DNA of 64,000 nt from Massilia sp. 9096 (GTDB lineage: Bacteria > Pseudomonadota > Gammaproteobacteria > Burkholderiales > Burkholderiaceae_D): positions 2,294,001 to 2,358,000 of the forward strand of contig NZ_JQNN01000001.1 in the NCBI RefSeq assembly GCF_000745265.1, in the 5' to 3' direction. Positions within the stretch are counted from its first letter, which is position 1. The number at the start of each line of letters is the position of its first letter. Of the stretch, positions 30,237 through 39,705 are shown one piece after another. The notes beneath the pieces are model-generated. The model made no database searches, was not told the origin of the DNA, and saw nothing but the letters and a program-made list of their open reading frames with translations. Both the position numbers and the translations under genes were made by a program.

Positions 30237-31922
30237 TCAGTACTCGTAGTTGAGGTTGAATCCCGTTGCCACACGGGCGGTCTGGAAGCCGTCTGGCTTA
30301 TGCACCGGGACGCCGGCGAACAGGTCGAGCTGCAAGTGGCCCAGCTGGCCACGCCAGCCGAGGGCGACGCCGCCCAGGCTGGTGCCGAGCAGGCGCGGCG
30401 CGGTGGGACCGGAGACGTGGCCGTAATCGAAGGCGGCGTACAGCTGGCCGGCGCTACCGACGCTCCAGGCCAGGTCGTTGCGCACCAGCCAGCCGCGCTC
30501 GGCCGACAAGCTGGCTTCGCCGTCGAAGCCGCGTACGGTGTAGCGTCCGCCGATCGCGAAGCGGTCCTGCGGAATCAAGGGGCTACGGTTCCACTGCCCG
30601 CGCCATGCAGCCTGGTAGTTCAGCACGCGCGACAACGGCATCGAAAAGTTCAGGTCGAGATTGAACAGGCGTGGCCGCGACGTGCCTTCGCCATAGGCCT
30701 CCTCGGGCGCAGGCAGTGTGCCGAAGTCGGAGGTGCCGCGTTTCCAGGCCAGGTTGGCGTCCAGCGTGGCACTGCCGATGAATTCGCGGTGCGAGATCTC
30801 GAGCGCGAAGCCACCCATGCGGCGGCGCTGCACCTCGACCTCGGTATCGTCGATGTAGTTGCGGCTCAGGCGTTGGTAAGCGCGCACGGCCAGCGTGGTC
30901 TTGCGCAAGGCGTCGCGGTACACCAGGCGCGCCAGCTTGGCTTCGCTGTTGGTGCTGGTACCGCCGTAGACGTAGTCCTGGTTGGCGCCCGCGACCGTCT
31001 GGTGATAGCGGTAGTCGTTGACCTGGAGCGTGGTCATCCAGTAACCGTAGGGGACCGAGTAATGCAGCGCGTAGCCATGCGTGCCGTGCACGCTCTCGCG
31101 ATGCTCGACCGGCAGGCTGTGGTTGAGCGTGGCGTAAAACATGTCCTGCAGCCCGGCCGGATTGTCGAGCGAGAGCGTGATGCCGCCCTGATAGGTTCCG
31201 GTCGCGCTGCTGCCGCTGTCGTCCGCCGACAGGCCGATGCGGTAGCCGCGGCCACCGCGCCATTTGATGACGAGGTCGCTTTCGCCGGGCTGTGCGCCGG
31301 GAACGATCTGGATGTCGGCGTCCGTCCCCGGGAGACGCTTGAAGTTTTCCATGCCTTGCTCGATGGCGCGCAGGTTGAGCACCTCGCCTTCGCGCGCCGG
31401 CAAGGCACTGGCATACCCGCCGCGCGGCCCGGCCCCGTCGAAACGGATCGCGCGGATCCGTCCCGGCACCAGTTTCAGGTGCAGTTCGCCGCTACGCAGG
31501 TCCTGGGGCGCGGCCAGCACCCGGCTGGTCACGTAGCCGCGTTCCACCAGGGCGTTCTGGACCGCTCCCACCAGCGTGTTGACGCCCTTGCTCCCCAGGC
31601 AGCGTCCGAGTCCCGGGCGCGCGGCGCCCAACGCCCACTGGAAGCGTTCGGCCTGATCGCCGTCGAGCTGCACGTTGCGAATCACGAAGCACGGTGTCTC
31701 GGCTGGGTAATTGCTGTCGAAAGCCGGCGGTGCTGCTTGCAGGCGGACATCGGGTACGGCCTCGTCCTGGCGACGCTGGGCTTGTTCGCGCTGCTGTTGT
31801 CGCTGCAGTTCGTTGGTGGCGATTCCGTTGATGTCTTGGGCAGCGACAGGGACTGCAAACAGGCAGCCGAGGATCGGAAGCCAATGAGATCGTGCTAACT
31901 GGGAGTACATTAATATTTCCAT
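30237..31922 (-). CDS. cdiB: TpsB/CdiB outer-membrane two-partner-secretion transporter
   Basis: A 561-aa ShlB/FhaC-family protein that exports TpsA/CdiA across the outer membrane. It has a signal peptide ending VPVAAQ, a Gln/Arg-rich helix (LQRQQQREQAQRR), POTRA domains from about residue 75 (CFVIRNVQLDG, then GRIRAIRFDG), and a 16-strand beta-barrel C-terminal half with the conserved RFAIGGRYTVRGFDGE loop. It ends with aromatic Tyr (NLNYEY). It is intact and lies just 5 bp before the adhesin start, in the order B-A-I. A second ATG at 31910 is possible. Confidence 0.9.
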   Translation of the reverse strand: MEILMYSQLARSHWLPILGCLFAVPVAAQDINGIATNELQRQQQREQAQRRQDEAVPDVRLQAAPPAFDSNYPAETPCFVIRNVQLDGDQAERFQWALGAARPGLGRCLGSKGVNTLVGAVQNALVERGYVTSRVLAAPQDLRSGELHLKLVPGRIRAIRFDGAGPRGGYASALPAREGEVLNLRAIEQGMENFKRLPGTDADIQIVPGAQPGESDLVIKWRGGRGYRIGLSADDSGSSATGTYQGGITLSLDNPAGLQDMFYATLNHSLPVEHRESVHGTHGYALHYSVPYGYWMTTLQVNDYRYHQTVAGANQDYVYGGTSTNSEAKLARLVYRDALRKTTLAVRAYQRLSRNYIDDTEVEVQRRRMGGFALEISHREFIGSATLDANLAWKRGTSDFGTLPAPEEAYGEGTSRPRLFNLDLNFSMPLSRVLNYQAAWRGQWNRSPLIPQDRFAIGGRYTVRGFDGEASLSAERGWLVRNDLAWSVGSAGQLYAAFDYGHVSGPTAPRLLGTSLGGVALGWRGQLGHLQLDLFAGVPVHKPDGFQTARVATGFNLNYEY

Positions 31923-32415
31923 GTGGAAACGATTCGGCGCAAGTATAGCGACCGAAAGTCCCAGTGAAAATATGTTTTTAGCGCTTCGTCAGCAGCGACG
32001 ATGCGCTGTACTTACGCAGCTTCGCGATCAGCTGCTTAGGCGAGAATGCGTGAGAATCGCGATTTGATGGTGAATTGCATATAAATGGGTATACACGCTG
32101 AGTTTCAGCTCACGTCAGCCCGCAACTACGCCATCAGTGCCGTTTCTACGAATAAAATTCCCCAACGTGAGAATCGACGTATATTGCAACTACGACAAGC
32201 ACAAGTTATGACGGATGTATGTCAGGCAATGCATTGTCGTGTTTGGCCCACACTCGTGCTGAGTTGAACTGACAGCGGAATCACGTCGTAAACTAGTCTA
32301 CTCCGTTACGTGATGGTAACCACCCACGACAGGGAGACCCGGAAACGTACCATCGCCAAATTGCGATGCCAGGTTGCGATATCACTGTGCTATAAGCCTG
32401 AAAGGTAAGCACTAG
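31923..32415. other. Intergenic region upstream of cdiB, no gene seen
   Basis: About 490 bp with only a short plus-strand frame of 60 codons (32085-32267) lacking motifs. It should contain the promoter of the minus-strand cdiBAI operon, but I cannot place a convincing -35/-10 pair. Confidence 0.45.
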
Positions 32416-32682
32416 CCCATGGACAAGCAGAAGCAGTCCACCCGGTTCGCCAGACCGCAGCAGGCTGACAGGCTAACCAACGGCTTATCGATTCAGCGCA
32501 TGGGCGACGCGAACGACGACAGATAGGTACCTGAGGAGAATCAGAACTTGGGTGTATGCGAGGAGATAGGATGGAGGCGAGGACGGGAGTCGAACCCGTC
32601 TAGACGGCTTTGCAGGCCGTTTCAGGCTTTACCAATCAAAGAGTTAAGCTAGCACCGCAGTTTTGCACCACATGAGTTCGCT
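32416..32682. repeat. tRNA-Cys attachment-like junction, copy 3 (left arm 32416-32571, core 32564-32619, right arm 32620-32682)
   Basis: The complete form: the 156-bp left arm is shared with copies 1 and 4, the 56-bp core is identical to all copies, and the right arm is shared with copies 1 and 2. It separates the cdiBAI segment from the EndoU segment. Confidence 0.85.
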
Positions 32683-32757
32683 AATTGCGGCGTTTCCGAG
32701 GGCACAAGCGGAGTCAGCATCCTGCCGGCGCAGTCACCACCCCGGCTTCATCGACGA

Positions 32758-33114
32758 CTACGGGAGATAAAGGTAAGCCGTCATGTCGCGCGCCTCCGCC
32801 CGGGTAACGTCCAGCTCCGGCATGGCGCTCTTCGGATTGATCGCGCGCGGATGCATGATCCACTGCTCCAGGTTGGCCGCGCTGTTGGGCAGCATGCCGC
32901 CGACGAAGCTTCTTTCGCGGATGTCCTTCAGCGACGGACCCACCTGGCTGCGCTCGTGTGTGACACCCTTGATCACGTGGCAGGCGGCACAGCCGTAGCG
33001 GTCGAGCAGCTGCTGGCCAACCCGCGGGTTGCCGCCGCTGAGCGGTTCGAACGCGGGTGGTTTCGAGCAGCCGCCCAGCGCGGCGATGAAAACGATCGCG
33101 AGCAGCCGCTTCAT
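32758..33114 (-). CDS. Cytochrome c lipoprotein
   Basis: A 118-aa class I cytochrome c. It has a lipoprotein signal with lipobox LGGC (lipidated Cys16), a single haem motif CAACH (42-46) and a distal methionine in SAMPEL (Met98), so it should be membrane-anchored in the periplasm. The ATG overlaps the stop of the preceding ctaG remnant by 4 bp. Together they look like the tail of a caa3/cytochrome c oxidase gene cluster whose remainder is missing. The gene itself seems intact but may be stranded without its operon. Confidence 0.8.
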   Translation of the reverse strand: MKRLLAIVFIAALGGCSKPPAFEPLSGGNPRVGQQLLDRYGCAACHVIKGVTHERSQVGPSLKDIRERSFVGGMLPNSAANLEQWIMHPRAINPKSAMPELDVTRAEARDMTAYLYLP

Positions 33115-33640
33115 CGTTGCGCTCCCAGCGCCGTCGCGCGGCGTTGCGGCGCCTGCCCCAGCCAGCGCGCGCACAGCACCAGGCCGGCCGCGACGTACGA
33201 CAGGCCGCCCGGGATCCACATGATCAGGCCGCCGAGCTGCTGGTCTTCCAGCGCGGTGAGGCCGAATGCCTGGGCTTTGCTGCCGTAGTACGGATACCAG
33301 ACCGCTTCCGACATCGTGAACAGCGCCCCGAGCGCGCCGGTGTGCATCATGGTCGTGAACAGGTAGACGATGGACGCGCCGCGCGAATTGTGCACGCCGT
33401 GCCTGCCCAACACCGCCCACCAGAACAGCAAGGCGGAAAACAGGAAGCAGAAGTGCTGCAGCGCGTGGATGCCGTTACTGGCCAGCGCGTACTGGAAGGT
33501 CGCCGGCACGTGCCACATCCACAGGGCCGCGAAGTGCAGCAGTCAGGCGCTGAGCGGCCGCGTGAGGCTGCCCCAGGCCGCCGTCACGGCGCCGTTGCGG
33601 GTCGCGCTGCCAATGCGCCGGCGCCAGGCGTGCGGGAAGG
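33111..33640 (-). pseudogene. ctaG: ctaG (caa3 oxidase assembly factor) C-terminal remnant
   Basis: Translation from about 33640 downward gives AFPHAWRRRIG...WGSLTRPLSA, then TGA at 33543-33545, then LLHFAALWMWHVPATFQYAL and several transmembrane segments (HALQHFCFLFSALLFWW, MMHTGALGALF, GGLIMWIPGGLSYVAAG). This is the CtaG family C-terminal half. The N-terminal half is absent: upstream of 33649 the sequence is CdiA-derived. The stop replaces what is normally a tryptophan-rich stretch (TGG to TGA likely). The downstream frame from ATG 33518 is open but would make only a fragment. Confidence 0.7.
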
Positions 33641-33648
33641 CTGCCGAT

Positions 33649-34125
33649 GTTCGACGCCACCTGGGTCACCTGGTTGCTGTTGTCGTTGTGCTTTTCGTCG
33701 TGGTAGCCGGCGAAGCGCTCGGTGTCGGAAACGACCACCTTGGCCACCGCCTTGTCGTCGCTCTTGTTGGCGTTCTGTGCCGTGTCCTGCGCGCTGGTGA
33801 TGGTCAGGTTGCGCGCCGCGCTGATCGACAGATCGTCTTCCGACACCACGTTGGCGCCCTTCAGGGTGATGTTGCCGGTCTGCGTTGCCAGGGTGGCGCT
33901 GCCGCCCACCGACAGCTTGGTGCCGGTCACGGTGTCGGTCGCGCCGCTGCCGTCGCCCTTGTTGTGCAAGGTGCCGACCATCATCGCAGAGCGGTTGTCG
34001 AAGCTGAAGCCGGACTCTTTCGAATCCCGCGACTTGCTTCCCGTGGTCAGGTCTTCCGCAGCGGCGAGGTCGGAAGCCACCACTTGCAGCGTTTCGCCGG
34101 GCTTCAGTTTCGCGCTGCTGTTCTA
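33649..34125 (-). pseudogene. CdiA shaft fragment (truncated copy)
   Basis: This encodes VASDLAAAEDLTTGSKSR through HNDNSNQVTQVASNIGSL, closely matching residues of the longer fragment at 34695-38642. It then stops being CdiA at the fusion with the ctaG remnant. It has no start, no TPS domain and no toxin. It is the 5' stub of another unit of the duplicated array. Confidence 0.75.
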
Positions 34126-34257
34126 TGCGGAGGGAGACGGTGGGGCTTTGTTGCGTCACCGCTTCTTCGCTTCTTTTCGCGGTGCTGCTCGATTTGCGCT
34201 AGCCGATACTAAGCATAGGCTCACCGTGAGGCAGCCGGTCAGCCAATATCGATTCTT

Positions 34258-34698
34258 CTACATCCCTAACTTGCCCCCCATCGCCAAATAACTATCTAGC
34301 GCCATTTCGCCCGAGGTTTCAAACTCAACCTCAAAGGTCTCGGGTGGCTGTGACGGGTCACCAAGGTCAGCGGTCAAGAATGCAGAATAGTTTTGCAGGG
34401 CCTCAGCAATCTGTGCTCGAGTTAGGAACACCTTCATGTTCTCATCAAATTCACATTCAATGTACACATGCTCACCAATTGCTCGCACATGGTGGGCGTT
34501 ACCAGTGCCAAGGTATCCACCGTCCAATTCGCCCGTCGCCACAGCATTGAATTGTGCAAGCCAATCGTTAATTGAATCTTGTCCTCGCGTTAGATCGTCT
34601 GACATCCACGCCGCAATTTCCTTTGCCCCCTCGACGGTGCTTCCTATCCCATGTCGATTCAACATAGGATTCCAAATAACTGCAATTCTAGTTTTCAT
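34258..34698 (-). CDS. Immunity protein for EndoU-type toxin, copy A
   Basis: A 146-aa acidic protein (MKTRIAVIWNPMLNRHGIGS...). Its ATG overlaps the stop of the EndoU toxin by 4 bp (ATGA), the tight coupling expected of a cognate immunity gene. The predicted protein is identical to the copy at 38774-39214. I know no catalytic motif in it; the role as inhibitor is inferred from position and from its duplication together with the toxin sequence. Confidence 0.7.
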   Translation of the reverse strand: MKTRIAVIWNPMLNRHGIGSTVEGAKEIAAWMSDDLTRGQDSINDWLAQFNAVATGELDGGYLGTGNAHHVRAIGEHVYIECEFDENMKVFLTRAQIAEALQNYSAFLTADLGDPSQPPETFEVEFETSGEMALDSYLAMGGKLGM

Positions 34699-37600
34699 TT
34701 TTTCCTCGGATTGTATACTGACCAGGCAGTAGCTCCTGTGCCGGCGGGCTTACCATAATATCCCATGATCGGAACCCCGCTTGGCGATGTTCCCATCCAT
34801 TGACTCGAATTAGCGGGATTGGGGACAGAATTCTTGAAAGCCCCCTCAATTTCCAAAGTCACCTGACGCTTACTCCAAGTCTCAGGGTAAAACGATGTTT
34901 CGGCCTTTTTCGGAACCCATTGACCAGTGTCAGGATCTCGCACTTCGATCCTTCCAACGCTAACTCCGTTTGCGTCCGCTTCGCCAATAACCTCAGTTAC
35001 TCGCACCGACGATGAACGAAGATAGTGCCCGCCAGTTCCAACTTTCGAACCATCCTTAAGCGTATTTACTTCGCCGTCCAAAATATGATCAAAACGAACA
35101 TCAGCGGTGACTGTAGGCTTTCCTGCCTGTTCCTGCACCAGTTCAAATGGCGTAGGAGACGGCTTAAATGACTCGAGGTATTGCCCAGGAACGTAATCAT
35201 CTCCAAGCGGAGACAAGACGTTACCATTTGACACATTCTTAGTTGTCGCCGCCGGAATTTTGATCACTCCATTGGACAGAGCCGCTTCGGCAGCCCACGG
35301 AGTCATCCCGAGCACACCGTTGAGCATCTCGCCCATTCCTGGCGACACACCCATAATGTTCGACACCAGTTTGCCCCCAAGCGTTGCTGTCGAGCGCCCG
35401 GTCCATACAGTTGTGGTCCCGGCTGCCAGCTGGTCGGCACTCCAGCCTGCCCCCATCAAGCCAAGAGCAGCGGCACCACATCCCAAGCCAAATGTTTCAG
35501 GGCAAGCGGCTCCGCCTGCAGCAATCAAGCCGCTACTTGCTGTGCCAACCGCTAATCCGCCAAGCGCTTGTCCCCCACCGGCGAGGCGCGTGGTGATGCC
35601 ATAGGTATTATTCCAGCGCTTGAGAGCATCAATACCAGCGTCACCGCCCAGATAGTTGGAGTCGTAGGTAAATAGGCGCATGCCCCGTGCTCCGACTTGC
35701 TTCGACAACAAATCTCGCTCCGCCTTGAACGCATCACTATTGCCAAGATCCTCAAGCGCCTTGGTTTCAATATATTCTTTGCTTCCGATAGCGAACTCAG
35801 CAGAACATTGGGTCAAGGCACAGGACGCAATCAGCAGACGGCCTTCCTTTTTAGTGTCGTTCTTCGCAAGCTCGTGAATGCGCGCTTTCTCGTTGTCATG
35901 CAACTGACGATTGAATGTGTCGACCGTGTTTGCAGCACCTCCACCTTGGGCCGCCGCCAATAGCCCATCTCCGCTTGCCGTTTGGCCAAGCGCGCTGGCA
36001 GCGGCGGCGCCTGCCAGCATGCCGCCAACAACCGCACCTGTGTTTTGGTACGCATTAACAAATGCTGCGCGCTTCTCGCCTGTCAACCCCAGCTTATCAG
36101 CTTCCGCATTGCCCAACTGCGCGGCCAACTGCTGGCCCAGATTGCCACCAACAACGCCGGCGGCACTGTCCACCGCACCGGCCTGGCCATTGGCCAAGCT
36201 GCCCAGCATGCCCTGTGTGGCTGCATGCAGACCGACTCGAAAGATGCCATTGTCTGCCCAATTGGTAACTGTTGCGGCTGCGTCCTTAGCCTTGGCCGTA
36301 TATTCGGCCTCGGCGGCAGAGTCATTGTTTTTATGGGCATCCTCCGCCAGCTTGGTGTATTTCAGCACGTCATCCGACGCCTGGCCTGCCAATCGATTGG
36401 CGATGTCGTCGACGGTCTTCGCAACCGCTGGTCCGGCCGCGTTGGCCGCAATTGTGCCGCTGTTTTGTCCGGCCAAACTGCCGACCAGAATTTGAACACC
36501 GGCATTCAACGCAAGGTTATACGTGCCACCAGGAGCCCAGCCTTGCAGCGTCTTGTCAGCATCCGCTTTCGCTGTTGTTGCGGCGGCCTTTTGCTCGGCC
36601 GTGCTGTTTGGATTGTCCAGAACCTCTTGCGCAGCCACTTTATCGCTTGCGGCCGACTTGCTCGCGCTGTTCGCCCAGTCGCCAATCGCTTGCTTGCTGG
36701 TCGCGATCACGGTGCCGGCAGCGGCCGACATGGCTTGCTGCTCTTTCAGCATCTTCTGCAGGTCAGGCAGCTGGTCGAGGCCGGTGTTGGCCTTGCTTGC
36801 GTCGGTGTTGATGCCCAGGTCCTTGACCGAATTGGTCGTCACGCCGCCGATGGTGATCTTCCCCTCGGTGACGGTGGCGTAGGTGGTGGAGCTGTCGCTG
36901 CCATTCTGGATCAATGGCAGACCTGGGGTCACGTTGCCGCTGGTGCGGGTGCCGAACAGCTGCTGCTGGTCGTTAGGCTTGGTGTTGCCTTTGGAGTCTT
37001 TATCGCCTTCACCACTGCCGCCTCCGATACTGCCGGCCAGGCTGACGTTGCTGGCCGAGTAGTTCATCTTGTTTTCGATGTTGGACGTGGTCAGCTTGTT
37101 GGTCGTCAGTTCGGAGTCGACCTTATTGGTGCTTGCGATGGCGCCGCCCTTCAGGTCGACCGTGTCGGCCTTGACGTGGTAACCGCCGTCGCCGGCGAAC
37201 AGGCCCGATTGCTGACCGACCACGGCGGAACTGCCGCTGCCCTTTTGCTGCGACACGTTACCCGAGGCGTCCCACGCCGTGCCGAACGAGACCTGCACGC
37301 GCGCGCCAGCCGAGGTCTGGCTGCTCTCCTCCTTCGTAGTGTCCTGCAGGCTTTCAATGGCCAGTTTGCCACCCACATCCGCATCGATGGTGTTGGCGGT
37401 CGCTGTGGCACCTTTCAGCGTGGTGTCGCCTTTGCTGTGGAGGTTGATCGTGTCAGCCTTGAGCTGGGTGGTGTTGTTGGTCGTGGCATCGCTGTTATTG
37501 TGGCCATTGGCGACGCTGACCGTGGCATACGCATACACACCGGTCCGTTCGCCGATTTCGTAGCCGCCCCCCACTTCCGCTCCGGCGCTGTGGTTCTTGC

Positions 37601-38642
37601 CGTCGCTGTGGGTGGTGCTCTGGCTGGCGTCCAGCAGGATGTTCTTCGCCGCGTCCAGGCTCAGGGTCTTGCCTGCACCCAGCGTAGCGCCGGTGGCGTG
37701 GATATCGCCTTCGGTGGCGGTCAAGTTGACGTTGCCGCCACCGCTGATCGAGCTGCCTGCAGCGGTGCTGCCATTGCTGTTGTTGGAGCTATTGCTGCTT
37801 GCGAAGCCGATGCCTGCTTCGCCCTTGATCAGCTCACCCTTCGCACCTTCGCCCGTCAACCCCATCGCAGCGGCGGCCTGGTAGCCGTTCGATGCCGCGG
37901 CCATGCCCTGCATCGCTTTCAGGCGATCGTCGGATTTGCGTGCTGCCTCCACGTTGTTGACCAGGTCGATCAGCGGCGAGCTGACTCGGGCGAAGACCCC
38001 GACCTTCAGGCTGCTGTCGGCGCTCTGGTTGCTGCCGGTATTCTGCAGCGCCGTGATGTCGATCGATTTGGCGGTGATGTTGACGTCATTTTTTGCCAGC
38101 ACATTGCTGGCGGCCTGGGTGTATTTATCGCCCGCCGTCAGCGTCACGTCGCCGTTAAGGCTGGAGACGTTCGACGCCACCTGGGTGACCTGGTTGCTGT
38201 CATCGAGGTGCTTTTCGTTGTGGTAGCCGGCGAAGCGCTCGGTGTCGGACACGACCACCTTGCCCACCGCCTTGTCGTCGCTCTTGTTGGCGTTCTGTGC
38301 CGTGTCCTGCGCGCTGGTGATGGTCAGGTTACGCGCCGCGCTGATCGACAGATCGCCTTCCGACACCACGTTGGCGCCCTTCAGGGTGATGTCGCCGGTC
38401 TGCGTTGCCAGGGTGGCGCCGCCGCCCACCGACAGCTTGGTGCCGGTCACGGTTTCGGTCGCGCCGCTGCCGTCGCCCTTGTTGTGCAAGGTGCCGACCA
38501 TCATCGCAGAGCGGTTGTCGAAGCTGAAGCCGGACTCTTTCGAATCCCGCGACTTGCTTCCCGTGGTCAGGTCTTCCGCAGCGGCGGGGTCGGAAGCCAA
38601 CACTTGCAGCGTTTCGCCGGGCTTCAGTTTCGCGCTGCTGTT
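34695..38642 (-). pseudogene. CdiA C-terminal fragment with EndoU-type toxin domain
   Basis: About 1,315 codons are open from just below a TAG at 38643-38645. The first plausible initiator is a TTG at 38603 without a ribosome-binding site, so this is an N-terminally truncated CdiA lacking signal, TPS domain and partner TpsB. It contains hemagglutinin repeats (for example TTKEESSQTSAGARVQVSFG), a pretoxin region (ALNAGVQILVGSLAG, TVDTFNRQLHDNEK) and a C-terminal domain with DHILDGEV, GGHYLRSS, ETWSKRQV and TAWSVYN. That layout (two histidines, then an aromatic-rich end) fits the bacterial EndoU RNase family PF14436. It overlaps the immunity gene by 4 bp. Confidence 0.75.
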
Positions 38643-39664
38643 CTATGCGGAGACGCTGGGGCTTTGTTGCGTCACCGCTTCTTCGCTTCTTTTCGCGGTG
38701 CTGCTCGATTTGCGCTAGCCGATACTAAGCATAGGCTCACCGTGAGGCAGCCGGTCAGCCAATATCGATTCTTCTACATCCCTAACTTGCCCCCCATCGC
38801 CAAATAACTATCTAGCGCCATTTCGCCAGAGGTTTCAAACTCAACCTCAAAGGTCTCGGGTGGCTGTGACGGGTCACCAAGGTCAGCGGTCAAGAATGCA
38901 GAATAGTTTTGCAGGGCCTCAGCAATCTGTGCTCGAGTTAGGAATACCTTCATGTTCTCATCAAATTCACATTCAATGTACACATGCTCACCAATTGCTC
39001 GCACATGGTGGGCGTTACCAGTGCCAAGGTATCCACCGTCCAATTCGCCCGTCGCCACAGCATTGAATTGTGCAAGCCAATCGTTAATTGAATCTTGTCC
39101 TCGCGTTAGATCGTCTGACATCCACGCCGCAATTTCCTTTGCCCCCTCGACGGTGCTTCCTATCCCATGTCGATTCAACATAGGATTCCAAATAACTGCA
39201 ATTCTAGTTTTCATTTTTTCCTCGGATTGTATACTGGCCAGGCAGTAGCTCCTGTGCCGGCGGGCTTACCATAATATCCCATGATCGGAACCCCGCTTGG
39301 CGATGTTCCCATCCATTGACTCGAATTAGCGGGATTGGGGACAGAATTCTTGAAAGCCCCCTCAATTTCCAAAGTCACCTGACGCTTACTCCAAGTCTCA
39401 GGGTAAAACGATGTTTCGGCCTTTTTCGGAACCCATTGACCAGTGTCAGGATCTCGCACTTCGATCCTTCCAACGCTAACTCCGTTTGCGTCCGCTTCGC
39501 CAATAACCTCAGTTACTCGCACCGACGATGAACGAAGATAGTGCCCGCCAGTTCCAACTTTCGAACCATCCTTAAGCGTATTTACTCCGCCGTCCAAAAT
39601 ATGATCATAACGGACATCAGCGGTGACTGTAGGCTTTCCTGCCTGTTCCTGCACCAGTTCAAAT
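38169..39664 (-). repeat. 1.5-kb direct repeat, copy B
   Basis: This is the second copy of the CdiA piece + linker + immunity + EndoU end. Its right end coincides exactly with the left end of the IS3 element (39665). Differences from copy A are few: three amino-acid changes in the toxin (F/Y, E/G, S/P) and none in the immunity protein. Confidence 0.85.
38774..39214 (-). CDS. Immunity protein for EndoU-type toxin, copy B
   Basis: Predicted protein identical over all 146 residues to the copy at 34258-34698. Its start overlaps the stop of the orphan EndoU frame by 4 bp. It lies upstream, in transcription order, of the longer CdiA fragment. Retention of two identical immunity genes while the adhesin parts decay suggests recent duplication or selection for protection. 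Confidence 0.7.
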   Translation of the reverse strand: MKTRIAVIWNPMLNRHGIGSTVEGAKEIAAWMSDDLTRGQDSINDWLAQFNAVATGELDGGYLGTGNAHHVRAIGEHVYIECEFDENMKVFLTRAQIAEALQNYSAFLTADLGDPSQPPETFEVEFETSGEMALDSYLAMGGKLGM

Positions 39665-39705
39665 TGGCCTTCCCCCATCGTCACGGACACTTCCGTTAGG
39701 CGCAT
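39211..39705 (-). CDS. Orphan EndoU-type toxin domain fused to an IS3-derived start
   Basis: A 164-aa frame whose first 14 residues (MRLTEVSVTMGEGQ) come from the IS3 terminal sequence and whose remainder is the EndoU-type domain. Candidate catalytic histidines are His35 (DHILDGG) and His55 (GGHYL), and the C-terminus reads TAWPVYNPRKK. The ATG at 39705 overlaps the transposase orfB stop (39696-39698), so translational coupling is possible. The result would be a cytosolic toxin without any export region. It is followed, with a 4-bp overlap, by its immunity gene. Whether it is expressed is unknown. Confidence 0.55.
   Translation of the reverse strand: MRLTEVSVTMGEGQFELVQEQAGKPTVTADVRYDHILDGGVNTLKDGSKVGTGGHYLRSSSVRVTEVIGEADANGVSVGRIEVRDPDTGQWVPKKAETSFYPETWSKRQVTLEIEGAFKNSVPNPANSSQWMGTSPSGVPIMGYYGKPAGTGATAWPVYNPRKK

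Larger units (their letters stand above)
33649..35148 (-). repeat. 1.5-kb direct repeat, copy A (CdiA piece + immunity + EndoU end)
   Basis: Nearly identical to 38169-39664, offset 4,520 bp then 4,516 bp after a 4-bp insertion at about 34134. It contains the tail end of a CdiA shaft fragment, a non-coding linker, the 146-aa immunity gene and the 3' 450 bp of the EndoU toxin sequence. The match starts abruptly at the ctaG junction and ends at a GTTCAAAT common to both copies. Confidence 0.85.

Noticed and set aside
785..32682. Extra functional tRNA-Cys genes at 785, 13291 and 32564
   Set aside because: Only the 3' 48 nt are present; the 5' acceptor strand and D arm are missing, so no cloverleaf can form.
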